This document shows, piece by piece, positions 1-8,914 of a stretch of DNA of 64,000 bases. Source of the stretch: Nitrospirota bacterium (GTDB lineage Bacteria; Nitrospirota; Thermodesulfovibrionia; Thermodesulfovibrionales; JdFR-88); the NCBI GenBank assembly GCA_021825295.1, contig JAKAHV010000015.1, forward strand, positions 1-64,000, given 5' to 3'. The notes under the pieces were generated by a model that did no database searches, was not told the DNA's origin, and was given only the letters and a program-made list of their open reading frames with translations. A program made the translations under genes and the position numbers. Position 1 is the stretch's first letter. Every line of letters begins with the position of its first letter.

Positions 1-484
1 CCGCAAGAAGAAGCCATGCCGCCGCAAGGGTTAACAATATAGCCAGCCTGAACCCCGCGCGCGCGGACAGACGGCCCCCTGACCTGCAGATTCTGGTTTT
101 TGGAAACTTCACTGGATACACCTCCGGATAATTCGTGGATACGGATTTCCCAGTCTTTAAAACTGTGGACGCCTATTTGGAAAGTTGTTGTACTATAACC
201 GGGCATCCCCGCTGGAAGATGTAACCGAAATCACACCGCCCCGAGGATTACCAATGCGTTTCAAGCAAATTACTTCGGAGAGATTGCGCATTGGCGCACC
301 TGTGCACGCGATTGACAACGCAGCATTTTGAGTTACACTTAAAAAAGGATGGCCACTGTAAGTGGGAGAGCGAAGCTCTGCTGGCCGTCCTCACGACAAA
401 GCCTGCAATCTCCTTCAACGGCAATACTGATGCGGCATTCCGGGCTCTTAAAATCGTTCGGTCAATAAAGCTCGCGAAGGCTCA
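1..484. other. Leader region without a recognised gene
   Basis: No protein family is recognisable in any frame here. A 65-codon ORF (291-488) overlaps the next gene by 4 nt, but its translation looks like no family and a sigma-70-like promoter lies inside it, so I treat the stretch as the upstream leader of the polysaccharide island, possibly with the tail of an off-window gene at the very left. No JUMPstart/ops element was seen. Confidence 0.4.
312..339 (+). promoter_or_regulatory. Candidate sigma-70 promoter of the polysaccharide island
   Basis: A perfect -35 TTGACA is followed after 16 nt by TACACT (4 of 6 matches to the -10 consensus). The predicted start would give a leader of roughly 140 nt before the exporter permease gene. 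Seen by eye only. Confidence 0.4.
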
Positions 485-1363
485 ATGATATCCCTGTCAA
501 AGAAAGCCGGTATACGCACGGCGACAAAGGCAGCCAGTCCCGCGGCGCGGATCATACGCGTTGAGCCTTCCAGAGGCTGGGTTTATCTCAAACTTGGCGA
601 ATTATGGGAATACCGGGAACTCCTTTATTTCCTTACGTGGCGCGATATCAAAGTCAGATACAAGCAGACGCTGCTGGGAGTCGGATGGGCCGTTATTCAG
701 CCTTTTTTCACAATGGTGGTTTTCAGTCTTTTTTTCGGAAAGCTGGCCAGAATGCCCTCCGATGGGATCCCGTATCCGGTTTTCACATTCACCGCCCTGG
801 TGCCGTGGACATTCTTTTCAAACGGATTGAACCAGGCGTCAAACAGTCTGGTAGGAAGCGCCAATCTCATTACAAAAGTGTATTTCCCAAGGCTGACGAT
901 CCCCATCGCCTCGGTGCTTGTCGGCGCCGTCGATTTTGTTTTTTCTTTTTTGATACTGATATGCATGATGCTTTATTTCGGCATAGTCCCTACAATCAAC
1001 ATATTGTGGCTGCCCCTTTTGCTGACACTCGTCGTCATCATATCTCTCGGGGTCTCGCTCTGGCTTTCAGCCCTTAATGTGCAATTCCGCGACGTCCGCT
1101 ATGTTATCCCCTTTTTGACGCAACTCTGGCTTTTTGCAACCCCTATTGCCTACCCCAGCAGCCTGCTGCACGAACCGTGGAGGACGCTGTACGGCATCAA
1201 TCCGATGGCCGGCGTTGTGGAAGGTTTCCGCTGGGCCCTGCTGGGAGCAAAGACGGCCCCGGGGCCGATCATTATCGTTTCCTCTTCGGTCGCATTCCTG
1301 GTGCTCGTCAGCGGGGCGCTGTATTTCCGCCGCATGGAAAAGACCTTTGCCGACATAGTGTAG
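485..1363 (+). CDS. wzm: ABC-2 type polysaccharide export permease (Wzm/TagG-like)
   Basis: Membrane subunit of an ABC transporter that exports a finished lipid-linked polysaccharide across the inner membrane. The 292-residue protein has the family layout: an N-terminal cytosolic amphipathic stretch ending in WRDIKVRYKQTLLG, then about six hydrophobic segments (for example VIQPFFTMVVFSLFFG and VAFLVLVSGALYF). Length is a little above the usual 260-270 because of a Lys/Arg/Ala-rich N-terminal extension. It is followed after 59 nt by its ATPase partner, which fixes the role. Start at ATG 485 has a modest AAGG ribosome site; an internal start removing part of the extension is possible. Confidence 0.9.
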   Translation: MISLSKKAGIRTATKAASPAARIIRVEPSRGWVYLKLGELWEYRELLYFLTWRDIKVRYKQTLLGVGWAVIQPFFTMVVFSLFFGKLARMPSDGIPYPVFTFTALVPWTFFSNGLNQASNSLVGSANLITKVYFPRLTIPIASVLVGAVDFVFSFLILICMMLYFGIVPTINILWLPLLLTLVVIISLGVSLWLSALNVQFRDVRYVIPFLTQLWLFATPIAYPSSLLHEPWRTLYGINPMAGVVEGFRWALLGAKTAPGPIIIVSSSVAFLVLVSGALYFRRMEKTFADIV

Positions 1364-1422
1364 GAGATGGGAGTGTCCGGGGAGCATCAAAAAAGAGACC
1401 GCGGAATCACTGGCATCTGACT

Positions 1423-2739
1423 ATGGGAGACGTTGCGATAAGGGTAGAGGGCATATGCAAGAAATACCGCATTGGCCGCGCGGAACAAAATTACAGGACC
1501 CTGAGGGACACCATAAGAGACGCCTTTGCCTCGCCATTTCGCAAGGCGGGCAGGCTGCTGAGAAGGCGGGGCCCGTCAAAACCGGCGCGCAACGATGAAA
1601 TATGGGCGCTGAAAGATGTCTGCTTCGACGTCACGGCAGGCGAAGTAATGGGCGTGATAGGACGAAACGGCGCCGGCAAAAGCACGCTGCTTAAAATACT
1701 TTCCAGAATCACCAGCCCCACAAGCGGATACGCGGAAATCCGCGGAAGGGTCGGCTCCCTCCTGGAGGTCGGCACAGGGTTCCACGCGGAGCTCACCGGA
1801 AGAGAAAACATTTACTTAAACGGCGCAATCCTTGGAATGGCCAGGACTGAAATCAGGCAGAAATTTGATGAAATTGTGGCCTTCTCCGAAGTGGAGAAGT
1901 TCGTCGACACGCCGGTAAAGCATTACTCAAGCGGCATGTACCTGAGGCTGGCCTTTGCAGTTGCGGCGCATCTGGAACCGGAAATACTCATTGTCGACGA
2001 AGTGCTGGCGGTGGGCGACGCCCGTTTCCAGAAGAAATGCCTGAATAAGATGGAAGATGCCGGCCACAGGGGCAGAACGGTCCTCTTCGTATCGCATAAC
2101 ATGCCTGCGGTCACGCGTCTGTGCAGAAGGGCGATTCTGCTGGAGGGAGGCAACCTGAAAACGGAGGGGCTTTCTCATAAAGTGGTCGGTGAGTACCTGA
2201 ATTCCGGACATCAAAATGCCGCGGTGCGCGAATGGATTGACCAATCGAAGGCTCCCGGCAACGACATCGCGCGCCTTCGCGCCATCAGGGTGCGGACTGC
2301 GGATGGGAAAATTGCCGAAACCTTCAATATCAGCGACACATTCGCGATCGAGATGGAATATGATGTGCTGGAACCCGGCTGCCAGCTCATGGCGTGGCAC
2401 CACTTCTTCAATGACGAAGGCATAAGGCTCTTCGAGTCCCACGATACGGACAAGGCATGGCTTGGGCGTAAACGTCCAGCGGGCCGTTATGTGAGCACCG
2501 TCTGGATTTACGGGGACCTCATGGCCGAAGGGATAGTATATGTTTCAACAGGCCTGACAAGGCTTCACCCGACAGAGCGATTGCTGCACGAACGCGACGC
2601 GGTGGTCTTTCAGGTAGTGGACAGCGACGGCAACTCGCCCACCCGCGGTGACTGGCCGGGGGCCATGGAAGGGGCCGTGAGGCCTTTTTTACGGTGGACT
2701 ACCCGGCTAAATCAAGACACCGGCAAAACCCTTGTCTAA
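1423..2739 (+). CDS. wzt: Polysaccharide export ATPase with C-terminal cargo-binding domain (Wzt-like)
   Basis: ATP-binding subunit pairing with the upstream permease. From ATG 1423 the protein is 438 residues. Walker A is GRNGAGKST, the ABC signature is YSSGMYLRLAF, and Walker B is ILIVDEVLAVGD followed by the switch His in SHN. After the nucleotide-binding domain (about residues 1-250) comes a roughly 170-residue beta-rich extension, as in Wzt proteins that recognise the modified non-reducing end of the O-antigen. The ORF track extends upstream into the permease gene; ATG 1423 was chosen because family homology begins there (VEGICKKYRIG). Presence of the C-domain implies recognition of a terminal decoration on the glycan. 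Confidence 0.92.
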   Translation: MGDVAIRVEGICKKYRIGRAEQNYRTLRDTIRDAFASPFRKAGRLLRRRGPSKPARNDEIWALKDVCFDVTAGEVMGVIGRNGAGKSTLLKILSRITSPTSGYAEIRGRVGSLLEVGTGFHAELTGRENIYLNGAILGMARTEIRQKFDEIVAFSEVEKFVDTPVKHYSSGMYLRLAFAVAAHLEPEILIVDEVLAVGDARFQKKCLNKMEDAGHRGRTVLFVSHNMPAVTRLCRRAILLEGGNLKTEGLSHKVVGEYLNSGHQNAAVREWIDQSKAPGNDIARLRAIRVRTADGKIAETFNISDTFAIEMEYDVLEPGCQLMAWHHFFNDEGIRLFESHDTDKAWLGRKRPAGRYVSTVWIYGDLMAEGIVYVSTGLTRLHPTERLLHERDAVVFQVVDSDGNSPTRGDWPGAMEGAVRPFLRWTTRLNQDTGKTLV

Positions 2740-2813
2740 ACAAGGAGCAATCGACAGCGATGGGCGGCCTGGCATATACTTTTAAAAACGTCACCCCGCG
2801 GCAGGAGAGACCG

Positions 2814-3791
2814 GTGAATAATCCTCTCGTTACCATAGCAACGTGCACCCGTAACAGGGCTGACCTGCTCAGGGAAACCCTTTCAAGCATCCTCGTCCAG
2901 CAGTATGATCCCGTGGAGATAATTGTTGTTGATGACGGCTCGACAGATGGCACAAAAAAAACCATCGCGGACTATAAAGACAAGATCGTCTATCATTCCC
3001 AGGAAAACAGCGGCTTTGCCCGCGCGCTTAACACGGCGTGCCGTCTGGCGCGGGGCGAATACATCGCGATTAATGACGATGACGACCTGATGCCGCCGGA
3101 CAGGATTTCACGTCTTTACGAGGCGTTGTGCCGTTTTCCACGGGCGGTCCTTGCCGTCGGCGAGGCCGAGATGATCGACTCCGCGGGCAACCGGACGGGC
3201 AAATTGAGCACTTATGCCCTGAAAGGCAATAGTGACGCGCCTATATTGATAGAAAACGGATACGGTGCGATTTTGTGGCCCCTTATAACGCCGGCCACGT
3301 GCGCAACCCTTTTCCGGAGGGCCGACGGCGAGCGCATCGGCTGGATCGACGAAAGGTTCCGAAGGAGCGCTGATACGGACTTTTTCAGCAGACTTGCGCT
3401 GCTGGGCCCGATCGTCTACGTGCCACAGGTGGTCGCCTACTACCGGAGGGGCCACACGTCCATGTGGAGCGACAACATCGCCAATAATCTTCTGTGTGAA
3501 TACAATAACCTGGTATTGTTCGAAAAACACCTGAAGTCCGTTCATGCCGGGCAGAAGGAAATTACGGAAAGGCTGCAAGCCAGAATGCTGCATACATTGA
3601 AAAGACTTGCGTTTCTGATCCGGCACGCTGAAGACGTGCCATGGGAGATCGAGAGGGACTTCATCCGCCAAAAAAAGGGCCTCCCGCTGCTTGGCCTGAA
3701 AAAACGCCTCTCTTACGAATGGTACGCCAGGATGAGGCTTCCGCTTGCGAGCGTCATAAAAGGGCTGATGAAAACCGCGGCGCAAAGATGA
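2814..3791 (+). CDS. Family 2 glycosyltransferase
   Basis: GT-A fold glycosyltransferase, probably adding one sugar to the growing glycan at the cytosolic face. The N-terminus PLVTIATCTRNRADLL, the nucleotide-binding VVDDGSTDGT and the DDDD metal motif (INDDDDLM) are typical. About 325 residues from GTG 2814, which has an AGGAG site 6 nt upstream. ATG 2760 (AAGGAG, 12 nt away) and ATG 2694 are in-frame alternatives, but the added residues resemble nothing in the family and 2694 would overlap the ATPase gene. The C-terminal third is helical and basic. Acceptor and donor cannot be read from sequence. Confidence 0.85.
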   Translation: MNNPLVTIATCTRNRADLLRETLSSILVQQYDPVEIIVVDDGSTDGTKKTIADYKDKIVYHSQENSGFARALNTACRLARGEYIAINDDDDLMPPDRISRLYEALCRFPRAVLAVGEAEMIDSAGNRTGKLSTYALKGNSDAPILIENGYGAILWPLITPATCATLFRRADGERIGWIDERFRRSADTDFFSRLALLGPIVYVPQVVAYYRRGHTSMWSDNIANNLLCEYNNLVLFEKHLKSVHAGQKEITERLQARMLHTLKRLAFLIRHAEDVPWEIERDFIRQKKGLPLLGLKKRLSYEWYARMRLPLASVIKGLMKTAAQR

Positions 3792-3845
3792 TGACAGTGC
3801 GAAAAATGCGAGTGTTCTATCATCCTGAATCATAAGGCGGCCGGC

Positions 3846-5663
3846 ATGTTTTTCACCTATATCTGGCAATCTTCCGGCTTTACCCTTCAGGAGGCGAACG
3901 GCAGGTTCTCATCGGTCCTGCTGAAACAATGCGAATTATATGAAAAGGCGTTCGGACAGGCACCCGGCATGAAAACCATACAGATCGGCGGCATACTCGT
4001 CGGCCAGGTCTGTTACGATCCCGGCATCACCGGCTGGCGGCCATGGGTTGACGAGGGCGATGCAGGCATCGCCTGGGGAGGAGTCTGCGAAAATTATCTT
4101 GGCAAAAGACTTGCCAGGCAAGAAATAAACGAAATCAGGAAGACACTGGACAATGACCCCGGAAAACTCCTTTCCTGGGACGGCATGTTTTACGCGGCTA
4201 TCTGGGACGGGGAAGAAAAAAAGGTGGCCCTGGCTACTGCGGCGACGGAATGCCCCACGCTATGGAACACGGACGGACCATATGGCTGGGCCGCGGGACC
4301 GCGTGCCGCGCCACTGCTGGAACTGGTCGGCCGCAAGGCCGAGCCGGACATGGAGGCCCTGAACCTGTTCCTCCGCTTCGGATATCTTATCGGCGGACGT
4401 TCACCCTTCAGGCATGTGCGCCGCGTCCGCGACCGGCAGCAGGCCACCATAAGGCAAAACGGCGTACCCGTCTTCAAAACCTACGCCTCCCTGCGGCAAT
4501 ACCTCGGCCCGGGATGGAAAAACTCCGACTGGAAAGAGACCGTAAAGTTTGCGGCGGACAGGCTTGTGCAAAGAGTCACCGATCAGATGAGACACAGCCC
4601 CAAACCGGTAGTGCTTTTGACCGGGGGGCGAGACAGCAGGTCCATTGTGGCGGCTGCAAAAAAGACGGGGTATGACTTTACAACGGCCACCGGCGGGCCT
4701 GCCGGCTCCGAAGACGCTGTCATCGCGGCGCGCGTGTCAGGGATATTGAATATAAAACACAGTCTGACAGGCGACACCGCATCCCCGGATATTGTGCGCA
4801 AATCCATCGGACGTATCAGAACATGGACAAAAATTACCGAAGGCATCATCCCTATTGATTTCAGCCTGCATATGAAGGATTTTTTGATGTCCAGGCTGCC
4901 GTTTCCAGTGGAAAGGGCGCAGTATTTTCACGGCCTTGAACCCGGGATCGGACGCGGTTCATTCTATCCGCACTACCCCGACGTCGACGCGGGCAGGATG
5001 TCTGCAATGACGCTGAATGACGTCCACACATTTGTCACGAACGCGTACAGGAACCGCTACCTGAGGCCAGGCCCGGCAGCCGACAGCCTGTTGCAGGAAG
5101 TCCACCTCCGCCTGGACAGCGAGCTGCAAGAGGCCGGAGGCGAAATCCATCAATGGTTCGAACTGTTTTTGTGGAGGCAGCGGGGGCTGGTATGGGGAAT
5201 GGACCTTCAGTCCGTCAATACCCCGGTAAGATGGGCCTGGCTGCCCCTCTTCGACATGGAACTTATGGGGCTGAGCTGGAACCTTACAATAAATCAAAAG
5301 ATAGAGGCCAGGCTTTTGCTGGATGCCTCCGCCGCCATGGAAGCGGCCCTTGCTGAAATGCCATGCACGTTGTACATCGGGGGCAGAAAAACGGGACTTG
5401 CCGGGCGGATTAAAAACAGGATATTGACCGGGGCGCGGCGCTATTCGCAAAAGATCGGCATACCTGGCCCCGCCGCCGGGCAAAATCAGGCCGCGAAGGA
5501 TTTCTCAGCCCTTTGGGAAGCGGGCCTCCTGAGCAACGGCGAACACATATGGACCGAATTTATTGACAGAAAAAACCTGCTTAAAATTATCGGCATATCT
5601 CCTCAGAACGCGCTATTGTGGAGGCTGATGACCGTCGATTTCCTTGCCAGGGAATTGTTCTGA
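3846..5663 (+). CDS. Asparagine-synthase-like protein without glutaminase Cys
   Basis: Divergent member of the asparagine synthetase B family (605 residues). The N-terminal half resembles the Ntn glutaminase fold (SWDGMFYAAIWDGEEKK) but the start MFFTYIW carries no Cys at position 2, so it should not hydrolyse glutamine by itself. The C-terminal half keeps the PPi loop as LLTGGRDSRSI, in place of SGGxDS, so ATP-dependent activation of a carboxylate remains plausible. It lies between a glycosyltransferase and a deacetylase gene, which suggests amidation of a uronic acid or another acyl group on the polysaccharide. This substrate is inference. Confidence 0.75.
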   Translation: MFFTYIWQSSGFTLQEANGRFSSVLLKQCELYEKAFGQAPGMKTIQIGGILVGQVCYDPGITGWRPWVDEGDAGIAWGGVCENYLGKRLARQEINEIRKTLDNDPGKLLSWDGMFYAAIWDGEEKKVALATAATECPTLWNTDGPYGWAAGPRAAPLLELVGRKAEPDMEALNLFLRFGYLIGGRSPFRHVRRVRDRQQATIRQNGVPVFKTYASLRQYLGPGWKNSDWKETVKFAADRLVQRVTDQMRHSPKPVVLLTGGRDSRSIVAAAKKTGYDFTTATGGPAGSEDAVIAARVSGILNIKHSLTGDTASPDIVRKSIGRIRTWTKITEGIIPIDFSLHMKDFLMSRLPFPVERAQYFHGLEPGIGRGSFYPHYPDVDAGRMSAMTLNDVHTFVTNAYRNRYLRPGPAADSLLQEVHLRLDSELQEAGGEIHQWFELFLWRQRGLVWGMDLQSVNTPVRWAWLPLFDMELMGLSWNLTINQKIEARLLLDASAAMEAALAEMPCTLYIGGRKTGLAGRIKNRILTGARRYSQKIGIPGPAAGQNQAAKDFSALWEAGLLSNGEHIWTEFIDRKNLLKIIGISPQNALLWRLMTVDFLARELF

Positions 5664-5683
5664 TTCTTAAAAAGGGCGGAAAA

Positions 5684-6424
5684 ATGCCAGCTATCAAAAA
5701 CATTTTGGAAAGTGTGTTCGGCCGGCCCCGCGCCGGAATGTTTCCACGCTGCAGACCGGCGGGCATCTCAATTTCTTTTGACGACTCTTACGTGGACGAA
5801 TGGTATTGTCTGAAGGACCTTTTTGCTGAATATGGCGCCACTGTTACCTTTTTTGTCAGCAATTTCGATCTGCTGCCGGAGAAATCGATTGAAAAATTGA
5901 AAATATTACGGGACGACGGACACGAAATCGCCTTCCATGGGTTAAGGCACCTGAGCGCCGGCAAGTTCATCAGAGAAAATTCGCTGGCCGGATACCTGGA
6001 AGCCGAGATTCTTCCCGGAATAGACGCCATGGCCAGACGCGGTTTTCCACCGGCAACCTTTTCATATCCCTATGGAGTGCGCGCCCCCTATATCGATGAT
6101 GCCCTCCTGAAATATTTCAAGCATGTACGGGCAGTTGCCTGCACCAACAGCAAAAAACGGTTATCCGGCTTAAAACAGATATACTGCAAAAATGCCGGCG
6201 GATTGGTCTTCGCGGCCGGCATTGACAACATTTACGGCAATAGTCTCGAAGAGATACGGGATGCGCTTATAAAGACAATGGGAAAGAAAAAGACCATTCT
6301 TCTTTATGCGCACAGGCCCACCAGCGAACCCGGCGATTATTGCACGCCAGTTCCAAGACTTCAAGCCGTACTTGAATACGCCTCAGAGTGCGGCCTGAAA
6401 TTTCTCAGGGTCAGAGACCTGTAA
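5684..6424 (+). CDS. NodB-type polysaccharide deacetylase
   Basis: Carbohydrate esterase 4-like protein, 246 residues from ATG 5684 (AGGGCGGA upstream). Motif 1 is SISFDDSYVDEW (Asp-Asp metal/base pair), motif 2 is HEIAFHGLRHLSA with the two metal-binding His residues, motif 3 is SYPYGVRAPY, and a C-terminal LLYAHRP supplies the usual His. No signal peptide is visible, so it likely acts in the cytosol on lipid-linked or nucleotide-linked sugars. The ORF-track start at 5618 overlaps the previous gene by 46 nt and adds unrelated residues. Confidence 0.82.
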   Translation: MPAIKNILESVFGRPRAGMFPRCRPAGISISFDDSYVDEWYCLKDLFAEYGATVTFFVSNFDLLPEKSIEKLKILRDDGHEIAFHGLRHLSAGKFIRENSLAGYLEAEILPGIDAMARRGFPPATFSYPYGVRAPYIDDALLKYFKHVRAVACTNSKKRLSGLKQIYCKNAGGLVFAAGIDNIYGNSLEEIRDALIKTMGKKKTILLYAHRPTSEPGDYCTPVPRLQAVLEYASECGLKFLRVRDL

Positions 6425-6491
6425 AAGGTAAACAAGCGTAAAAATCTCAAAGGACGGGCAACAACCATAAAAAAAGGATGCCAGTTGCCGG

Positions 6492-7874
6492 ATGATAGTC
6501 AGAATAAGGCCCTTTCTGGACATTGAGAAAATACCGAAGGCCATGAGCGCTGCCACCGGGCCCGGGTCCGATGCCGGTCCGGTAAGAGAGTTCGAGGCCG
6601 CCTTTGCCTCATGGCTGGGCGTATCGAATGCCACTGCCGTCGACAGGGGCAGGGCCGCCCTTCTGCTCGCCCTGAAGATACTGGGCATAAGGGAAGGCGA
6701 TGAAGTCATCGTCCAGTCCTATATCTTTCACGTGGTCATTGACGCCATACTGGAACTCGGTGCAAAACCTGTTCTCGCGGACAGCACCCTGGAGGATTTC
6801 AATGTGGACCCCCGGGCGATAGAAAGGGAAATAACACCCAGGACAAAAGCCATAATCGTGGCGCACCTGGGCGTTGCCTGCGACATGGAGGAAATCACAG
6901 ACATCGCCCGCAGGCACAACTGCTATCTCATAGAAAACTGCGCCCATACACTCGGGGCGGAGTGCAACGGGGAGAAAACGGGCAGCTTCGGAGACGTGTC
7001 CTTCTTCAGCTTTGATGTCGACAAGCCGATTTCGACCGGTGACGGAGGGATGATTGTAATCAACAACAACAGCCTGCTCGAAAGGGCCTGCGGCATACTT
7101 GGCGGATACGGCATGGTTTCATTCGAAAAAGAAAGGCAGATCGTTTGCGGACTTCTCCTGCATCATTTTGTGACCGGAGAGGAGATTTATCCCGAAAAAG
7201 GCTTCCTGCCGGTTGACTTCGGCAAAGAAGCCGTAAAAAAAGACCGGCGCCTGTTCTCACTTGTTGAAAAAGCTGCGTCCTTCGGCTCAGCCGCCAAGTT
7301 CCGGGAACTCATATCTCCATATCTTCATGAAAAGCGTCTGCTGCGCGAAAACAAATGGCTGAAAAAAAGCATCGCACGGGCCGCCGGGCGTGCAAACGCG
7401 GCCCTCGGACGCGTGAACATACCGAAAATTGATTCCGGGCGCCTGTTAATGAATTCTCTGAGGAGCGCGGTCGGGACCGAATGCCTGAGGGATTACGAAA
7501 ACTGCAAGGCCATCCGGGACAGGAACACGCAATATTATATTGACCATCTGGACCCGGATGCCTTCAGGCCGCCCAGGATAGCCAGGGGGAAGAAGCCAGC
7601 TTTTATCCGGTACGCGGTCCTGAACAATACCGGATACGAAAATTCCCGGATCAACGAAGCTGCAAGGCAAAGGGGGTTCGAAATAGGCATCTTCAACTGG
7701 AGCGCGCCAGTCCACCGATGCTATCCCTATAACAGGCTGCTTGATTTCGACCGGTCGAAGCTTCTTAAAAGCGAGCATTTGGGAAGGGGCCTTCTCAGCC
7801 TCCCGGTGCACCCATACGTGGGCGGGGAAGCGCTCGGTGAAATAGTCCGCTTCCTGAACGGGTTTGCCATTTGA
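6492..7874 (+). CDS. DegT/DnrJ/EryC1-family aminotransferase
   Basis: PLP-dependent sugar aminotransferase fold, 460 residues, longer than the usual 370-400 because of an insertion after the first domain. The Schiff-base Lys is present in SFDVDKPISTGDGG. The motif that normally reads ED before the next helix reads LIENCAH, so the Asp that contacts the PLP ring nitrogen is replaced by Asn. The C-terminal region with SAPVHRCYPYN and LSLPVHPYV is typical. It overlaps the next gene by 1 nt (TGATG). Likely makes an amino sugar, but the Asn could alter or weaken catalysis. Confidence 0.8.
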   Translation: MIVRIRPFLDIEKIPKAMSAATGPGSDAGPVREFEAAFASWLGVSNATAVDRGRAALLLALKILGIREGDEVIVQSYIFHVVIDAILELGAKPVLADSTLEDFNVDPRAIEREITPRTKAIIVAHLGVACDMEEITDIARRHNCYLIENCAHTLGAECNGEKTGSFGDVSFFSFDVDKPISTGDGGMIVINNNSLLERACGILGGYGMVSFEKERQIVCGLLLHHFVTGEEIYPEKGFLPVDFGKEAVKKDRRLFSLVEKAASFGSAAKFRELISPYLHEKRLLRENKWLKKSIARAAGRANAALGRVNIPKIDSGRLLMNSLRSAVGTECLRDYENCKAIRDRNTQYYIDHLDPDAFRPPRIARGKKPAFIRYAVLNNTGYENSRINEAARQRGFEIGIFNWSAPVHRCYPYNRLLDFDRSKLLKSEHLGRGLLSLPVHPYVGGEALGEIVRFLNGFAI

Positions 7875-8896
7875 TGGAGAAAAAGGCGGAAAGCGATTTT
7901 CATGCGGGCAGCATCCCTCATGTCAACTCGCTGTTTCAGCAGCCGTGGTGGCTTGAGGCGGTCGCGCCCGGGCGGTGGCATGAGATCTCCATAAAAAAAG
8001 GGGACGATCTGCTGCTAAGATTTCCGTTCGTGTTGGAAAAGCAGAACGGCTTCATCTTTCTTACCATGCCAGCCATTACACAGACCCTCGGACCATGGCT
8101 GAAACCGCAGAACGGAAGGCATTCAAGCCAATTGTCCCTCCAGAAGGAATTGATGACCGAATTGATCGGCAGATTGCCTGCCCATGACAGTTTTTACCAG
8201 AGGTTTCACCTTTCAATAACCAACTGGCTCCCCTTCTATTGGAAAGGTTTCACCCAGACAACGCGCTACACCTACATCATCGATGACCTGTCGGATATCG
8301 ACAGGATCTGGGACGGAATGAGGCCCAACATGCGCAATAAGATCCGCAAGGCGGAAAAATCGGGCATAAAAGTAGTGGACACCGATGACATAGAAACATT
8401 TCTTGACCTAAACGAGCTGACATTCAAGCGCCAGTCCATGCCTCTGCCATATTCGAGGGACCTTGTTCGCAGGCTCGACAAGGCATGCGCCAGGAACAAT
8501 GCGCGCAAAATATACATCACCTACGGCCCGGACGGCCGTCCCCAGACCGGCCTTCTTTGCGTCTACGACGAACGCGCCATGTACAACCTGCTGCAGGGCG
8601 GGGATCCGTCACTGAGGAGCAGCGGGGCAAACGCCCTTGCCATGTGGGAATCGATAAAATTTGCCTCGCAAGTGACGGCGGCATACGATTTCGAAGGTTC
8701 CATGATTGAGCCGATAGAAGAATTTTTCCGTGGTTTTGGCGCCGTTCAGGCACAATATTTCGAAATATCGAGGATTACCAGCCGCCAACTGCAATTTCGC
8801 ATTTACAGGGGCAAGCTGCTCAGACTCATGTTCGCGGGGGACTCAACCGGAAAATTAAAGCGGTTTATCCCCGGCAGAATCCGCAGGGCGCTCTGA
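7874..8896 (+). CDS. GNAT/FemAB-like transferase (BioF2/Acetyltransf_6 type), paralogue 1
   Basis: 340-residue member of the FemAB-like superfamily of acyl or aminoacyl transferases. Visible features are an N-terminal FQQPWWLEAV segment, a central RYTYIIDD followed by MRNKIRKAEKSGI, and a C-terminal DFEGSMIEPIEEFFRGFGA, the hallmark also found in the paralogue at 20.9 kb. ATG 7874 overlaps the preceding stop codon; the track's TTG 7871 is less likely. It sits directly upstream of a NodB-type deacetylase, as does its paralogue. Function is probably acylation or aminoacylation of an amino sugar; the donor is unknown. Confidence 0.75.
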   Translation: MEKKAESDFHAGSIPHVNSLFQQPWWLEAVAPGRWHEISIKKGDDLLLRFPFVLEKQNGFIFLTMPAITQTLGPWLKPQNGRHSSQLSLQKELMTELIGRLPAHDSFYQRFHLSITNWLPFYWKGFTQTTRYTYIIDDLSDIDRIWDGMRPNMRNKIRKAEKSGIKVVDTDDIETFLDLNELTFKRQSMPLPYSRDLVRRLDKACARNNARKIYITYGPDGRPQTGLLCVYDERAMYNLLQGGDPSLRSSGANALAMWESIKFASQVTAAYDFEGSMIEPIEEFFRGFGAVQAQYFEISRITSRQLQFRIYRGKLLRLMFAGDSTGKLKRFIPGRIRRAL

Positions 8897-8914
8897 AAAA
8901 GGGCCGGAGACAAC

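Noticed and set aside
290-311. Possible sigma-54 promoter TTGGCGCACCTGTGCAC upstream of the island
   Set aside because: GG and GC are separated by 9 rather than 10 nt, which RpoN does not tolerate well.
291-488. 65-codon ORF overlapping the exporter permease gene by 4 nt
   Set aside because: No family resemblance, poor upstream ribosome site, and a good promoter lies within it; probably leader sequence.
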